Source: JAGQIB01 sp041393395
Lineage (GTDB): Bacteria > ARS69
Assembly: GCA_041393395.1 (NCBI GenBank)
Contig: JAWKKG010000004.1
Coordinates: 868,001-932,000, forward strand
Reading direction: 5' to 3'
DNA: 64,000 bases
Positions 41,584 through 50,364 of this stretch are shown in pieces; within the stretch, counting starts at the first letter, position 1; each line of letters begins with the position of its first letter. A program made the position numbers and the translations under genes. The notes under the pieces were generated by a model that was not told the DNA's origin, searched no databases, and saw nothing but the letters and a program-made list of their open reading frames with translations.

Positions 41584-42164
41584 CCCTCGCTCTCCAGCAG
41601 CTCGGAGTCCGGGCTCGCCGTCCCGCGGACCTCGCGCTTGATCTCCACGCGATCCAGTCCCGGATCCGTCACGAGTCCCACGCCCGTCAGGACGTCTCCG
41701 CCGCGGGTGATGCGGACGAACTCGTCCGTGTGGATGCGCGACGCCTGATGGTCCCAGAACAGCACCTCCGTCTCCAGCAGGGCCCCGTCGTCCGACGTGA
41801 CCCGTACGTTCCCGCGCACCTCGAGGTCGTCGGTATTCTGCTCGAGAATTCCCCGATCGGCCGTGAGGCGCGAGACGTGGTCGTCGCCCTCGTAGAAGTC
41901 GATCACGACCCACTCGGCTTCGACGCGCTTCTTCTCCCGGAAGACGGACGCCGTATCCGCCTGGAGAACCCAGCGGGTCGCCGCCTCCCGGAAGTTCTGG
42001 AGGGAGATGCCGCGCATCCCCTCGCTCGGCGGACGCACGGCCGCGTCGTTGGACGTCGGAGTCGCTTCCTCCGTCCGGCAACCGGCCGCTGCGGCCAGGG
42101 CGAGCAAGGCGATCAACGCGAACGCCCTTCCCCCGGTCCCTCCCCCGCTTCCTGTTCTTCTCAT
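41580..42164 (-). CDS. lptC: LptC-like lipoprotein
   Basis: A 194-residue LptC homologue with a lipoprotein signal (LIALLALAAAAGC, lipid Cys near residue 29) in place of the usual transmembrane anchor, as often seen in FCB bacteria. The beta-jellyroll body shows ISLQNFREAATRWVLQADTA, VSRLTADRGILEQNTDDLEV and VLFWDHQASRIHTDEFVRIT. It would pass LPS from LptFGB into the periplasm. The ATG overlaps the acyltransferase stop (ATGA), and the 3' end overlaps lptB. The lptA gene usually found here is absent. Confidence 0.88.
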   Translation of the reverse strand: MRRTGSGGGTGGRAFALIALLALAAAAGCRTEEATPTSNDAAVRPPSEGMRGISLQNFREAATRWVLQADTASVFREKKRVEAEWVVIDFYEGDDHVSRLTADRGILEQNTDDLEVRGNVRVTSDDGALLETEVLFWDHQASRIHTDEFVRITRGGDVLTGVGLVTDPGLDRVEIKREVRGTASPDSELLESEG

Positions 42165-43147
42165 CGGGTGTTCGCCAATTCCCTTGAAGGTTGAAACACT
42201 TGCAGATACGCGGGTTCTTTCGTCGAACGCTCGAGTTCCAGGGCATTCGTTTCCGGCCGGCTCTTCCACCGCCGGTGGTACCACACCCATTGCTCCGGAT
42301 GCTCCCGGATCGCGCCCTCCAGCACCTCGTGCCAGTGGACCATGTCCTCCCGGATTGCCTGTGCCCGGTCCGACGCCGCGGACGCCGGCAGCGCCGGCAG
42401 AAAGCGGATGCGGTGGCGGCCGTCCGGCGCGAGATGACAGAACACCGGGACCATTGCGGCGCCCGCACGGCGAGCGAGCACGAACGGCCCCGTGGGCGTT
42501 CGCGCCGGCCGGCCGAAGAACTCGATCCAGGCCGACCGCCCCCTCGTATCCTGATCCGGCAACGCCGCCACGATCTCGCCCGCCCGCAGGGCCCGCAGCG
42601 CTCCGACCAGCCCCGCCGAGCGACGATGCACCACCACCCCCGCCCGCTCCCTCCACTCGTTCAGCCAGCGATCCGCGCGTGAGTCGAACAGCTCGCGAGC
42701 GATGACGTGCACCGGCAAACCGTCCAGCGCACAGCAGGCCGCCAGCACCTCCCAGCTCCCGAAGTGAGCCGAGAGTGCGACGACTCCCCGGCCGCGCGCG
42801 AGGGCCGCCTCCAGGTGGCCGCGCCCCTCGATGACCGCGAGACGGTGGCTTCGCTCTCGATCCAGTTTCCGAAGACTCAGAACGTCGACGAGGTTGCGAC
42901 CCGTCGCTCGAAACACCTCACGCACCAGCGCTTCCCGCTCGGCCATCGATCGTTCGGCACCGAACGCGAGCTCGAGGTGCGATCGGATCCTGCGCTCCGC
43001 CGGACGATCGACGTGGCGCACGAGATCCCCCAGACGCGAGAACGCGACGAGCGCGGCGCGCCGTGGCAACACGGTCGCGAGCGCCTGCAGCGTGCGCACG
43101 CCGCCGAGGAAAGCGAGGTGACGGGCTTCCCGAAACCGACCGGCCAC
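42161..43147 (-). CDS. Lysophospholipid/lipid A acyltransferase, LpxL/HtrB family
   Basis: A 328-residue acyltransferase of the LpxL/LpxM family. The catalytic H-x4-E motif is HFGSWE (His128, Glu133). Also conserved are GRNLVDVLSLRKL, ALPDQDTRGRSAWIEFFGRP and the C-terminal QWVWYHRRWKSRP. It would add a secondary acyl chain to Kdo-lipid A at the inner membrane. I choose the GTG at 43147 because AGGAGGG lies seven bases upstream; the open frame continues to a TTG at 43195 without a ribosome site. It occupies the place where kdsC usually sits between kdsD and lptC. Confidence 0.88.
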   Translation of the reverse strand: MAGRFREARHLAFLGGVRTLQALATVLPRRAALVAFSRLGDLVRHVDRPAERRIRSHLELAFGAERSMAEREALVREVFRATGRNLVDVLSLRKLDRERSHRLAVIEGRGHLEAALARGRGVVALSAHFGSWEVLAACCALDGLPVHVIARELFDSRADRWLNEWRERAGVVVHRRSAGLVGALRALRAGEIVAALPDQDTRGRSAWIEFFGRPARTPTGPFVLARRAGAAMVPVFCHLAPDGRHRIRFLPALPASAASDRAQAIREDMVHWHEVLEGAIREHPEQWVWYHRRWKSRPETNALELERSTKEPAYLQVFQPSRELANTR

Positions 43148-43255
43148 TTCTCTCCCTCCTGGGGAGAATTTAGGCACGGCGGCGAGGGGCGTCAAGCAAG
43201 ACCGATGCCAACCATGGAACGGCGGGTGTCCGAATGCGTGGCGGCGACGGAGAAA

Positions 43256-44257
43256 CTAGCGGAAGCCCGCGGCGAGGCAGTCGTGCAAGTGCAGCACCCC
43301 GAGGAGCTTGCCTTCGTCCGCCACGATCAACGCCGTGATGCGGCGGGCCGGCTGCTCCATCCGCTCGATCGCGCGCACGACGAGCTCGTCTTCCGAGATC
43401 GTGCGCGGATCCCGGGTCATCATGCCCGCGACGGGACGCGTGAGCGACTCCGGATCCGCGAGCAGCGCGCGCCGGACATCGCCGTCGGTGACGAGCCCCG
43501 CGAGGCGCCCGGACTCCTCGACGATGACGGCGAGGCCGAGTCGCTTGCGGGTGATCTCCGCGAGCACCTCGAGCAGCGGCGCGTCGGGCGTGGCGAGCGG
43601 GAGCTCGGCGCCCGTGTGCATGAGTTCGCGGACGCGCATCGTCAGGCGACGCCCGAGCTGGCCGCCGGGATGGAGACGCGCGAAGTCCTCCGGGCCGAGG
43701 CCGCGTTCGTGGAACAGTGCGATCGCCACCGCGTCGCCGAGCGCCATCATCGCGGTGGATGAGGCGGACGGGATCACGTCGTCGGGCCCGGCCTCCGGCC
43801 CGACTTCGAGCACGATCGCCACGTCGGCTTCCTCCGCGAGCGGCGACTCCGCCACTGCGGTCCAGCCGAGGATCGGAACTCCGTGACGGCCGGCGGCCTC
43901 CACGATCGGATCGAGCGACTCGAACTGTCCGCTGCGCGAGATCGCGATCAGCGCGTCGCCCGGCGTGATGAGTCCGAGATCGCCGTGAATCGCTTCCACG
44001 GGATGGAGGTACACGGCCGGGGCGCCGGTGCTGCACAGCGTGGCCGCGATCTTTCGCGCCACCAGCCCCGACTTTCCGATTCCGGACACGACGATGCGAC
44101 CGCCGCCCGAGAGAGTCCGCTCCAGCACGCGGACCGTCTCGACGAACGAGCCGTCGAGCGAGTCGGCGAGCATTCGCAGCGCTTCTCCCTCGCGCCGCAC
44201 GACTTCGCGGCCGTACTCGATCAGCCGCGCGGCATCCACGACGACGTCCTCGCTCAC
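43256..44257 (-). CDS. kdsD: Arabinose-5-phosphate isomerase
   Basis: A 333-residue KdsD/KpsF/GutQ protein: a SIS domain (RIVVSGIGKSGLVARKIAAT, ALIAISRSGQFESLDPIVEA, DVIPSASSTAMMALGDAVAI, FARLHPGGQLGRRL) followed by two CBS motifs. It converts ribulose-5-P to arabinose-5-P, the first committed step to Kdo. The GTG at 44257 overlaps the kdsA stop by four bases (GTGA). No KdsC phosphatase gene follows, so that step must be supplied from elsewhere. Confidence 0.94.
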   Translation of the reverse strand: MSEDVVVDAARLIEYGREVVRREGEALRMLADSLDGSFVETVRVLERTLSGGGRIVVSGIGKSGLVARKIAATLCSTGAPAVYLHPVEAIHGDLGLITPGDALIAISRSGQFESLDPIVEAAGRHGVPILGWTAVAESPLAEEADVAIVLEVGPEAGPDDVIPSASSTAMMALGDAVAIALFHERGLGPEDFARLHPGGQLGRRLTMRVRELMHTGAELPLATPDAPLLEVLAEITRKRLGLAVIVEESGRLAGLVTDGDVRRALLADPESLTRPVAGMMTRDPRTISEDELVVRAIERMEQPARRITALIVADEGKLLGVLHLHDCLAAGFR

Positions 44258-45120
44258 GACGCCCGGGCGCCGGCCGCGGCCGGCGGCGTCGACGCGGCGA
44301 ACTCCAGCACGAGCGAACGGATCCGTGCGAGCTGGCCGAAGATGCGCTCCATCTGCGCGAGCGGAAGCATGCTCATCGCGTCGCAGAGCGCGTGGCGGGG
44401 ATCCGGGTGCGTCTCGAGGAACACGAGATCGGCTCCCGCGGCGACGCCCGCGCGCGCGATCGTCTCGATCGACTCCGGCTCGCCGCCCGCCGGATCGTCG
44501 GAGCGCACGCCGTAGATGCGCACCGCGTGACCGGCGTCCATCACCACGGGGACTCCGAGCGCGCGCATCTTGGGGATCGAGCGAACGTCCACGACGAGAT
44601 TCCGGTAGCCGAACGAGCTCCCGCGATCCGTGAGCAGGATGCGGTCGTTGCCGGCCCGGCGAATCTTGCCGACGGCGTTCGCCATGTCCTCGGGCGCCAT
44701 GAACTGGCCCTTCTTCACGTTCACCACGCGACCGGTCTCGGCCACGGCGATCGCGAGCCGGGTCTGCTGACACAGGTAGGCGGGAATCTGGACGACGTCG
44801 AGGACCTCGCCCGCCGCCTCCACCTCCGAGAGATCGTGGACGTCGGACAGCACCGGCAGCCCCGTCTCCCGGCGCACCTTCTCCAGGATCCGGAGTCCCT
44901 CCTCCAGGCCCGGTCCCTGGAAGGACCGCTCGGAGGAGCGGTTGTCCTTGAGGAACGAGCTCTTGAAGATGATCGGAACGTCGACGGCCTCGGAGATGCG
45001 CGCGAGCTCCGCGGCGACCGAGAGGCACAGCTCCTCGCTCTCGATCACGCACGGTCCCGCGATCGCGGCCAGCGGTTCACCCGCTCCCACCCGGAAGCCG
45101 GCGACCTCGAACGCGCTCAC
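44254..45120 (-). CDS. kdsA: 3-deoxy-8-phosphooctulonate (Kdo-8-P) synthase
   Basis: A 288-residue KdsA condensing phosphoenolpyruvate with arabinose-5-P. Signatures: AIAGPCVIESEELCLSVA, FKSSFLKDNRSSERSFQGPG, VQIPAYLCQQTRLAIAVAET, VNVKKGQFMAPEDM and TDRGSSFGYRNLVVD. The Asn in the VNVKKGQ motif marks the metal-independent branch (metal-dependent enzymes have Cys there). The GTG start overlaps the pyrG stop. Confidence 0.96.
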   Translation of the reverse strand: MSAFEVAGFRVGAGEPLAAIAGPCVIESEELCLSVAAELARISEAVDVPIIFKSSFLKDNRSSERSFQGPGLEEGLRILEKVRRETGLPVLSDVHDLSEVEAAGEVLDVVQIPAYLCQQTRLAIAVAETGRVVNVKKGQFMAPEDMANAVGKIRRAGNDRILLTDRGSSFGYRNLVVDVRSIPKMRALGVPVVMDAGHAVRIYGVRSDDPAGGEPESIETIARAGVAAGADLVFLETHPDPRHALCDAMSMLPLAQMERIFGQLARIRSLVLEFAASTPPAAAGARAS

Positions 45121-46790
45121 GACGCTTCCCCCGCGATCACGGGGTCGCCGTCGTCGACCTCGGAGTCCCCTTCACTGCCCGCGTCGTCCGCGTCCGCGTA
45201 CCGCACCGCCGCCCCGACGAAGCCCGCGAACAGCGGATGCGGGCGACCGGGCCGGGAACGGAACTCCGGATGGAACTGGCAGCCGACGAACCACGGATGG
45301 TCCGCGAGCTCGAGGATCTCCACGAGCCCCTTCTCCGGCCAGCGTCCCGAGAACTTCACGCCCGCGCGCTCGAACGCGGGTTCGTATGTCTTGTTGAACT
45401 CGTAGCGGTGGCGGTGTCGCTCCAGCACGCGCGACACGCCGTACGCGTCGGCCGCGCGCGTGCCCGGCGCGAGCTCGCACTCGTACGCGCCGAGTCGCAT
45501 GGTGGCGCCCTTGTCCACGATCCGCTTCTGCTCGGGGAGCAGATCGATGACGGGGTCCGCGCAATCCGGATCGAACTCGGAGGAGCCGGCGTGCGGCAGT
45601 TTCGCGACGTTGCGCGCGATCTCCATCGCGGCCACCTGCAGGCCGAGACAGATCCCGAAATACGGCACGCGGTTCTCGCGCGCATAGCGCACGGCCGCGA
45701 TCTTGCCCTCGATGCCGCGCGAACCGAAGCCGCCCGGAACCAGGATGCCGTCGACGTCGCCGAGGGCGCGCTCCACCACGTCGGCCGTGAGGCTCTCGGA
45801 GTCGACCCAGCGGATGTCCACGCGAACGCCATGCTCCACGCCGGCGATCAGGAGCGACTCGCTCACGGACTTGTAAGCGTCTTCCAACGCGACGTACTTG
45901 CCGCAGATCGCGATGCGAACCGTGCGAGTCGCCTCCGCCTGACGATCGAGGAACCGCTCCCAGGCCGAGAAGTCCATCGGTCGCTCCGGCAGACCGAGTC
46001 GCCGCGCCACGACCTGATGCAGGCCCGCCCCCTTCAGGTTGCGCGGCACCTCGTAGATGCTGCTGACGTCCGGCGCGGGAATCACCGCGCCCGGCTCCAC
46101 GTTGCAGTAGAGCGCGATCTTCTCCTGGATTCCGTCGGGCAGCGGACGATCCGTGCGGCACAGGAGCGCGTCCGGCTGGATACCGATCTGGCGGAGATCG
46201 CGCACCGAATGCTGGGTCGGCTTCGTCTTCAGCTCGCCGGCCGCCGCGATCCACGGCAGAAGCGTGACGTGCAGGAAGAACAGGTTCTCCGGACCCACGT
46301 CGAGCCGCAGCTGCCGGACGGCCTCGAGGAACGGGAGGCTCTCGATGTCGCCGACCGTGCCGCCGATCTCCACGATCACCACATCGCGACGATCGCCGTC
46401 GGAGAGCTTGCGGATGCGGTCCTTGATCTCGTCCGTGATGTGCGGGATGACCTGCACGGTGCCGCCGAGGTAGTCGCCTCGACGCTCCATGGAGATCACG
46501 TGGTGATAGATCTGCCCGGACGTGACGTTGTTGTCCCGCGAGAACGGCTGATCGAGGAAGCGCTCGTAGTGGCCGAGATCGAGATCCGTCTCCGCTCCGT
46601 CGTCCGTGACGAACACCTCGCCGTGCTGGAACGGATTCATCGTTCCCGGATCGACGTTGATGTAGGGATCGAGCTTCAGCAACGTCACCTCGAAGCCCTG
46701 GCACTTCAGCAGACGGCCCAGAGACGCCGCCGCCACGCCCTTCCCGAGCGAGGAGACCACACCGCCCGTCACGATCACGTACTTGGTCAC
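45117..46790 (-). CDS. pyrG: CTP synthase
   Basis: A 557-residue PyrG. The synthetase domain starts TKYVIVTGGVVSSLGKGVAA and includes LKLDPYINVDPGTMNPFQHG; the glutaminase domain has the nucleophile Cys in PYFGICLGLQ and the His/Glu pair in CQFHPEF. It makes CTP from UTP, ATP and glutamine; CTP is the cosubstrate of KdsB, encoded just upstream, so the placement makes sense. The GTG at 46790 overlaps the kdsB stop (GTGA). A ~20-residue acidic tail follows the glutaminase domain. Confidence 0.97.
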   Translation of the reverse strand: MTKYVIVTGGVVSSLGKGVAAASLGRLLKCQGFEVTLLKLDPYINVDPGTMNPFQHGEVFVTDDGAETDLDLGHYERFLDQPFSRDNNVTSGQIYHHVISMERRGDYLGGTVQVIPHITDEIKDRIRKLSDGDRRDVVIVEIGGTVGDIESLPFLEAVRQLRLDVGPENLFFLHVTLLPWIAAAGELKTKPTQHSVRDLRQIGIQPDALLCRTDRPLPDGIQEKIALYCNVEPGAVIPAPDVSSIYEVPRNLKGAGLHQVVARRLGLPERPMDFSAWERFLDRQAEATRTVRIAICGKYVALEDAYKSVSESLLIAGVEHGVRVDIRWVDSESLTADVVERALGDVDGILVPGGFGSRGIEGKIAAVRYARENRVPYFGICLGLQVAAMEIARNVAKLPHAGSSEFDPDCADPVIDLLPEQKRIVDKGATMRLGAYECELAPGTRAADAYGVSRVLERHRHRYEFNKTYEPAFERAGVKFSGRWPEKGLVEILELADHPWFVGCQFHPEFRSRPGRPHPLFAGFVGAAVRYADADDAGSEGDSEVDDGDPVIAGEAS

Positions 46791-47557
46791 CGAGGCACCC
46801 CCTCGCTCCGACTCCGAAGAATGGTTTCGACCTGCGCGACGTCTTCCGGCACGTCCACGCCGATCGGCGTCGCCGCGACCTCCACGACTCTCATCCTGAA
46901 TCCCAGGCGCAAAGCGCGCAACTGCTCCAGATCCTCGACCGCTTCCAGTCCCTGCCGCGGCTCCCGGACGAGACGTTCCAGCACTTCCCGGCGGAAGCCG
47001 TACGTTCCCACGTGAATCCACGCGTCCGGGTCCCGCTCGTTCGCGGCGAGCGCCGGCACGCCGCCCTGCACGTGACGGTAGGGGATCGCCGCCCGCGAGA
47101 AATAGAGAGCATTTCCGAGGTCGTCGACGACGATCTTCGCCGCCCGCGGGTTCGCGAGCTCCTCCGCCGTCGCGCCCCGCACCCCCAGCGTGGCGAGCGC
47201 CACCGACTCGTCGTCGAACGCTCCGGCCAGCCGGTCGACGTCGCTCGGCTCGAGCAGCGGCACGTCGCCCTGGAGATTCAGCACGACGTCGGCCGGGCGA
47301 TCCCGGATCGCCTCCGCCACGCGATCCGTCCCCGTGGCGTGGTTTCCCGTGGTGAGCACGGCTTCCGCTCCGGCATCGCGCGCCGCTTCCGCGATCCGTT
47401 CGTCGTCCGTCGCCACGAGCACGTGGTCGAGGCGGCGCGCCGCGAGCGCCGCGCGCACGACCCACGCGACCATCGGACGCCCCTGGATGACGGCGAGCGC
47501 CTTTCCCGGGAACCGGGTCGAACCGTAGCGAGCCGGGATGACCGCGACGCGGATCAT
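46787..47557 (-). CDS. kdsB: 3-deoxy-manno-octulosonate cytidylyltransferase
   Basis: A 256-residue KdsB activating Kdo as CMP-Kdo. Conserved: IPARYGSTRFPGKALAVIQG, LVATDDERI, TGNHATGTDRVAEA, VLNLQGDVPLLEP and HVGTYGFRREVLERL. It is the first gene of the long minus-strand LPS/rpoN run (kdsB to pgi), each gene overlapping or nearly touching the next. Confidence 0.96.
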   Translation of the reverse strand: MIRVAVIPARYGSTRFPGKALAVIQGRPMVAWVVRAALAARRLDHVLVATDDERIAEAARDAGAEAVLTTGNHATGTDRVAEAIRDRPADVVLNLQGDVPLLEPSDVDRLAGAFDDESVALATLGVRGATAEELANPRAAKIVVDDLGNALYFSRAAIPYRHVQGGVPALAANERDPDAWIHVGTYGFRREVLERLVREPRQGLEAVEDLEQLRALRLGFRMRVVEVAATPIGVDVPEDVAQVETILRSRSEGVPR

Positions 47558-47584
47558 GCGCCCCTCCCGGAAAATGCCGGCTCC

Positions 47585-47608
47585 GAAAAGAGGGGAGGCC
47601 GCCCCTCT
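47585..47608 (-). terminator. Candidate intrinsic terminator after rpmA
   Basis: AGAGGGG (47589-47595) pairs with CCCCTCT (47602-47608) around a six-base loop, and on the minus strand the stem is followed by TTTT. It lies ~175 bases after rpmA and ~30 before kdsB, where it would separate the two units. Confidence 0.6.
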
Positions 47609-47784
47609 CCCGTCCGTCGGTGCGGCGGGAGCGAAGCGGCCTCCGCGTAAGGCGGGGCGATTCGCGCCGTGACTTCGGTGAAGATCGGCCCCCAGCTTCC
47701 GGCCGGACGAGCCGGCCCGTGATCCGTCCTCTCTCGGTATCCGGTCCCGCGGACCGGTCCCTCGGGATTCGCGTGAGGCGGAGA

Positions 47785-48045
47785 CTACTCCGCGTTCGGC
47801 GCCACCGAGACCTTCTTGCGGTTCTTCTTGAGGCGCTCGAACTTCACGTGACCGTCCACCAGCGCGAACAGCGTGTGATCCACGCCGACGCCGACGTTCC
47901 GGTTCGCATGAATCCGCGTGCCCCGCTGGCGGACCAGGATCGAGCCGGCCGTGACGAACTGGCCGTCTCCCACCTTCACGCCGAGCCGCTTGCTATTGCT
48001 GTCGCGCCCGTTCCGGGAGCTTCCGCCCGCTTTCTTGTGGGCCAT
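47785..48045 (-). CDS. rpmA: 50S ribosomal protein L27
   Basis: An 86-residue L27, the usual length, with the conserved N-terminus MAHKKAGGSSRNGRDSNSKR followed by LGVKVGDGQFV and RQRGTRIHANRNVGVGVDHT. The N-terminal tail reaches the peptidyl transferase centre. The ATG is preceded by GAGGAGG. It follows rplU by 17 bases, the standard pair. Confidence 0.98.
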   Translation of the reverse strand: MAHKKAGGSSRNGRDSNSKRLGVKVGDGQFVTAGSILVRQRGTRIHANRNVGVGVDHTLFALVDGHVKFERLKKNRKKVSVAPNAE

Positions 48046-48062
48046 TTCGCTGTCCTCCTCGC

Positions 48063-48377
48063 CTAGGCGCCGACGATCTGCTTGACCAGGATCTCGGTGA
48101 ACGGCTGACGATGGCCGGCGCGCTTGGTGTAGCGCTTCCGGCGCTTCTTGTGGAACACGACGACCTTCGGGTCGCGGCCCTGGCGAACGACTTCGGCCAC
48201 GACCTTGGCGCCGCTCACCGTGGGACTCCCCACGGTCACGCCGGAGTCGCCATGGACCAGCAGCACGCGGTCGAATTCGACCTTCTGGCCCGGCTGCGCC
48301 TCGAGCTTCGGGATCTGCAGCTTGCCTTCGAGCTCGAGGCGGAACTGCCGACCGCCCGTTTGAACGATCGCGTACAC
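48063..48377 (-). CDS. rplU: 50S ribosomal protein L21
   Basis: A 104-residue L21 (YAIVQTGGRQFRLELEGKLQ, GQKVEFDRVLLVHGDSGVTV, VVVFHKKRRKRYTKRAGHRQ). The start is GTG at 48377 with AGGGAG six bases upstream. The 219 bases separating it from the RNase G gene hold several GC-rich hairpins and a TTGTG/CACAA inverted repeat just before the ribosome site, but no clear intrinsic terminator. Confidence 0.97.
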   Translation of the reverse strand: MYAIVQTGGRQFRLELEGKLQIPKLEAQPGQKVEFDRVLLVHGDSGVTVGSPTVSGAKVVAEVVRQGRDPKVVVFHKKRRKRYTKRAGHRQPFTEILVKQIVGA

Positions 48378-48596
48378 GTGGTTCTCCCTTTTGTGGTCAC
48401 AAAACCCGACCAGTTAACGGGATCGGAGGGGGCCTGTCAAGGTCCCCGACCGCGATTCCCCGCGTACCCGGTCGACACATACCCGGGGATCCCCGCGCAG
48501 GCGCCCGAGGCGCCCGACGAGGCCCTCCGGCCCCCCAGGGCCCCCTTTTCCCACGCGGCTCCCGCCGCGGGTGCCCCGGATCGGTGCCCGATCGGG

Positions 48597-50354
48597 CTAC
48601 CCGAAACGGGCCGTGATCTCCTTGCCGCGGTCGTCGAAGACCCGGACGTCGTCGTGGTGCAGCTCGCGGTCCTCCCGGATGTCGACCGCCAGGTCGAACC
48701 GGTTCTCGAGCTGAGCGATCCGATCGAACCCCTCCTCCAGGAGGAAATCGGCGCGCTTCGGATGGACCCGGACCTCGAGCCGCGGCATCAGGCTGTTCCG
48801 GCCGACCCGCCGCACGATGCGCTCCACCTTGGCGAGCAACGTCTGCTCGGACAGGACCTGCCCTGCCCCGCCGCACTCCGGACACTCCACCGAGTAGTAC
48901 GACGACATCGCGGGGCGCACGCGCTGGCGCGTCATCTCCACGAGGCCGAGCTCGGACACGGGGAAGGTCTTCGTGCGCGCGCGATCGCGCTTCAGGTTCC
49001 GGCGGAGCTCCTCGAGCACGGCCGAGCGATTCTCCTCGGAAGCCATGTCGATGAAATCGATCACCACGAGGCCGCCGATGTCCCGCAGGCGCAGCTGCCG
49101 CGGGATCTCCTTCGCCGCCTCGAGGTTGCAGCGGAGGATGGTCTCCTCCTGATCCGACTTGCCCTTGAACCGGCCGGTGTTGATGTCGATCGCGATCAGC
49201 GCCTCGGCCTGGTCGATGCAGAGGTAGCCGCCCTTCTTCATCCACACCTTGCGGTGCAGCGTCTTCTCGAGCTCGGGCTCGATGTCGAACGCGTCGAAGA
49301 TCGGGATCTCGTCCTCGTAGAGCTCGATGCGGTCCGCGAGGTCCGGCGAGATCGACTCGACGTACTCCAGGATGCGATCGTACTCCTCCGAGTCGTCCAC
49401 GATCAGTCGATCGAAGTCGTCCGAGAACACGTCGCGGATGAGGCCGGTGGTGAGGGTCATGTCCTGGTGGATCAGCGCAGGCGCCGACACCTTGGCCGAG
49501 TCGCGCTGGATCTTCTCCCAGGTCTGGTGCAGGTAGCGGATGTCGTTCGCGAACGCCTCCTCGGGCTCGCCCGAGCCGACGGTTCGCGTGATGACGCCAC
49601 ATCCGTCGGGGCGATGCTTCTTGATGATGTCGCGCAGACGCGAGCGCTCCGAGCGCTCCTCGATCTTGCGCGAGACCCCGATGTGATCCATGCCGGGCAT
49701 GAGCACCACGAAGCGCCCCGGCAACGTGACCTGCGCGGTTACGCGCGGCCCCTTCGTGCCGATCGGCTCCTTCATGACCTGCACGAGAAGCTCGTCGCCC
49801 TTCTTGATCTGGTCCTCGATCGGGAGTCGCTTGGAGGGCTCCCGATTCCGCGAGCCGCCGCCGTTCTCCTCGTCGTCGAGATCGAGCGAATCGAGATCGG
49901 CGCTGAGATCCGAGACGTGCAGGAACGCGCCCTTCTCGAGGCCGATGTCCAGGAACGCGGCCTGGATGCCGGGAAGGATCGCGGTGACCTTGCCCTTGAA
50001 AACGTCGCCCACGATGCGACGCTGATCGGGCCGCTCGATCATGTACTCGACGAGCTGGCCGTCCTCGAGCGTGGCGACGCGCGTCTGCCAGCCCTCGGCG
50101 TTGACCACGATCTCGCGGTAGGTGTCCCCGGCGCCCGCCGGCTGGCGCTGCTCGGGCGATCCGCTGGGCCGGCGTCCGCCACGACGCCTTCCACCACCGC
50201 CGCTGCTGCCGCTGCCGCCACCGGATCCGCCACTGCCCCGGCCGCGTCCGCCACGACGGCGACGCCCGCCTCCTTCTCCCTTGCCGCGCTGCTCCTTGCT
50301 GCTGCCCCTCTCGCGGCGCGACTCCTTGGCCGGCGCCTCCACGTTTCGGGCCAT
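48597..50354 (-). CDS. rng: Ribonuclease E/G family protein with Arg/Gly-rich N-terminal extension
   Basis: A 585-residue RNase G-type endoribonuclease. Residues ~10-85 are a low-complexity Arg/Gly/Ser extension (RRRRGGRGRGSGGSGGGSGS) not found in E. coli RNase G. The catalytic core follows: S1 domain (GKVTAILPGIQAAFLDIGLE), RNase H-like/5'-sensor region, active-site segment ALIAIDINTGRFKGK with VVIDFIDM, and the Zn-link cysteines in CPECGGAG. It would process rRNA and start mRNA decay. The ATG at 50354 has GAGAGGGAG just upstream and lies ten bases after nadD. Confidence 0.94.
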   Translation of the reverse strand: MARNVEAPAKESRRERGSSKEQRGKGEGGGRRRRGGRGRGSGGSGGGSGSSGGGGRRRGGRRPSGSPEQRQPAGAGDTYREIVVNAEGWQTRVATLEDGQLVEYMIERPDQRRIVGDVFKGKVTAILPGIQAAFLDIGLEKGAFLHVSDLSADLDSLDLDDEENGGGSRNREPSKRLPIEDQIKKGDELLVQVMKEPIGTKGPRVTAQVTLPGRFVVLMPGMDHIGVSRKIEERSERSRLRDIIKKHRPDGCGVITRTVGSGEPEEAFANDIRYLHQTWEKIQRDSAKVSAPALIHQDMTLTTGLIRDVFSDDFDRLIVDDSEEYDRILEYVESISPDLADRIELYEDEIPIFDAFDIEPELEKTLHRKVWMKKGGYLCIDQAEALIAIDINTGRFKGKSDQEETILRCNLEAAKEIPRQLRLRDIGGLVVIDFIDMASEENRSAVLEELRRNLKRDRARTKTFPVSELGLVEMTRQRVRPAMSSYYSVECPECGGAGQVLSEQTLLAKVERIVRRVGRNSLMPRLEVRVHPKRADFLLEEGFDRIAQLENRFDLAVDIREDRELHHDDVRVFDDRGKEITARFG

Positions 50355-50364
50355 TGGCTCCCTC

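Noticed and set aside
47741..47757. CCGGTCC-cgc-GGACCGG hairpin after rpmA
   Set aside because: A perfect seven-pair stem, but neither strand has a T-run behind it; the hairpin at 47585-47608 is the better terminator.
48500..48596. GC-rich hairpins after the RNase G gene as a terminator
   Set aside because: Several stems exist (for example around 48551-48573) but on the minus strand they are followed by A/G, not U; read-through into rplU-rpmA is possible.
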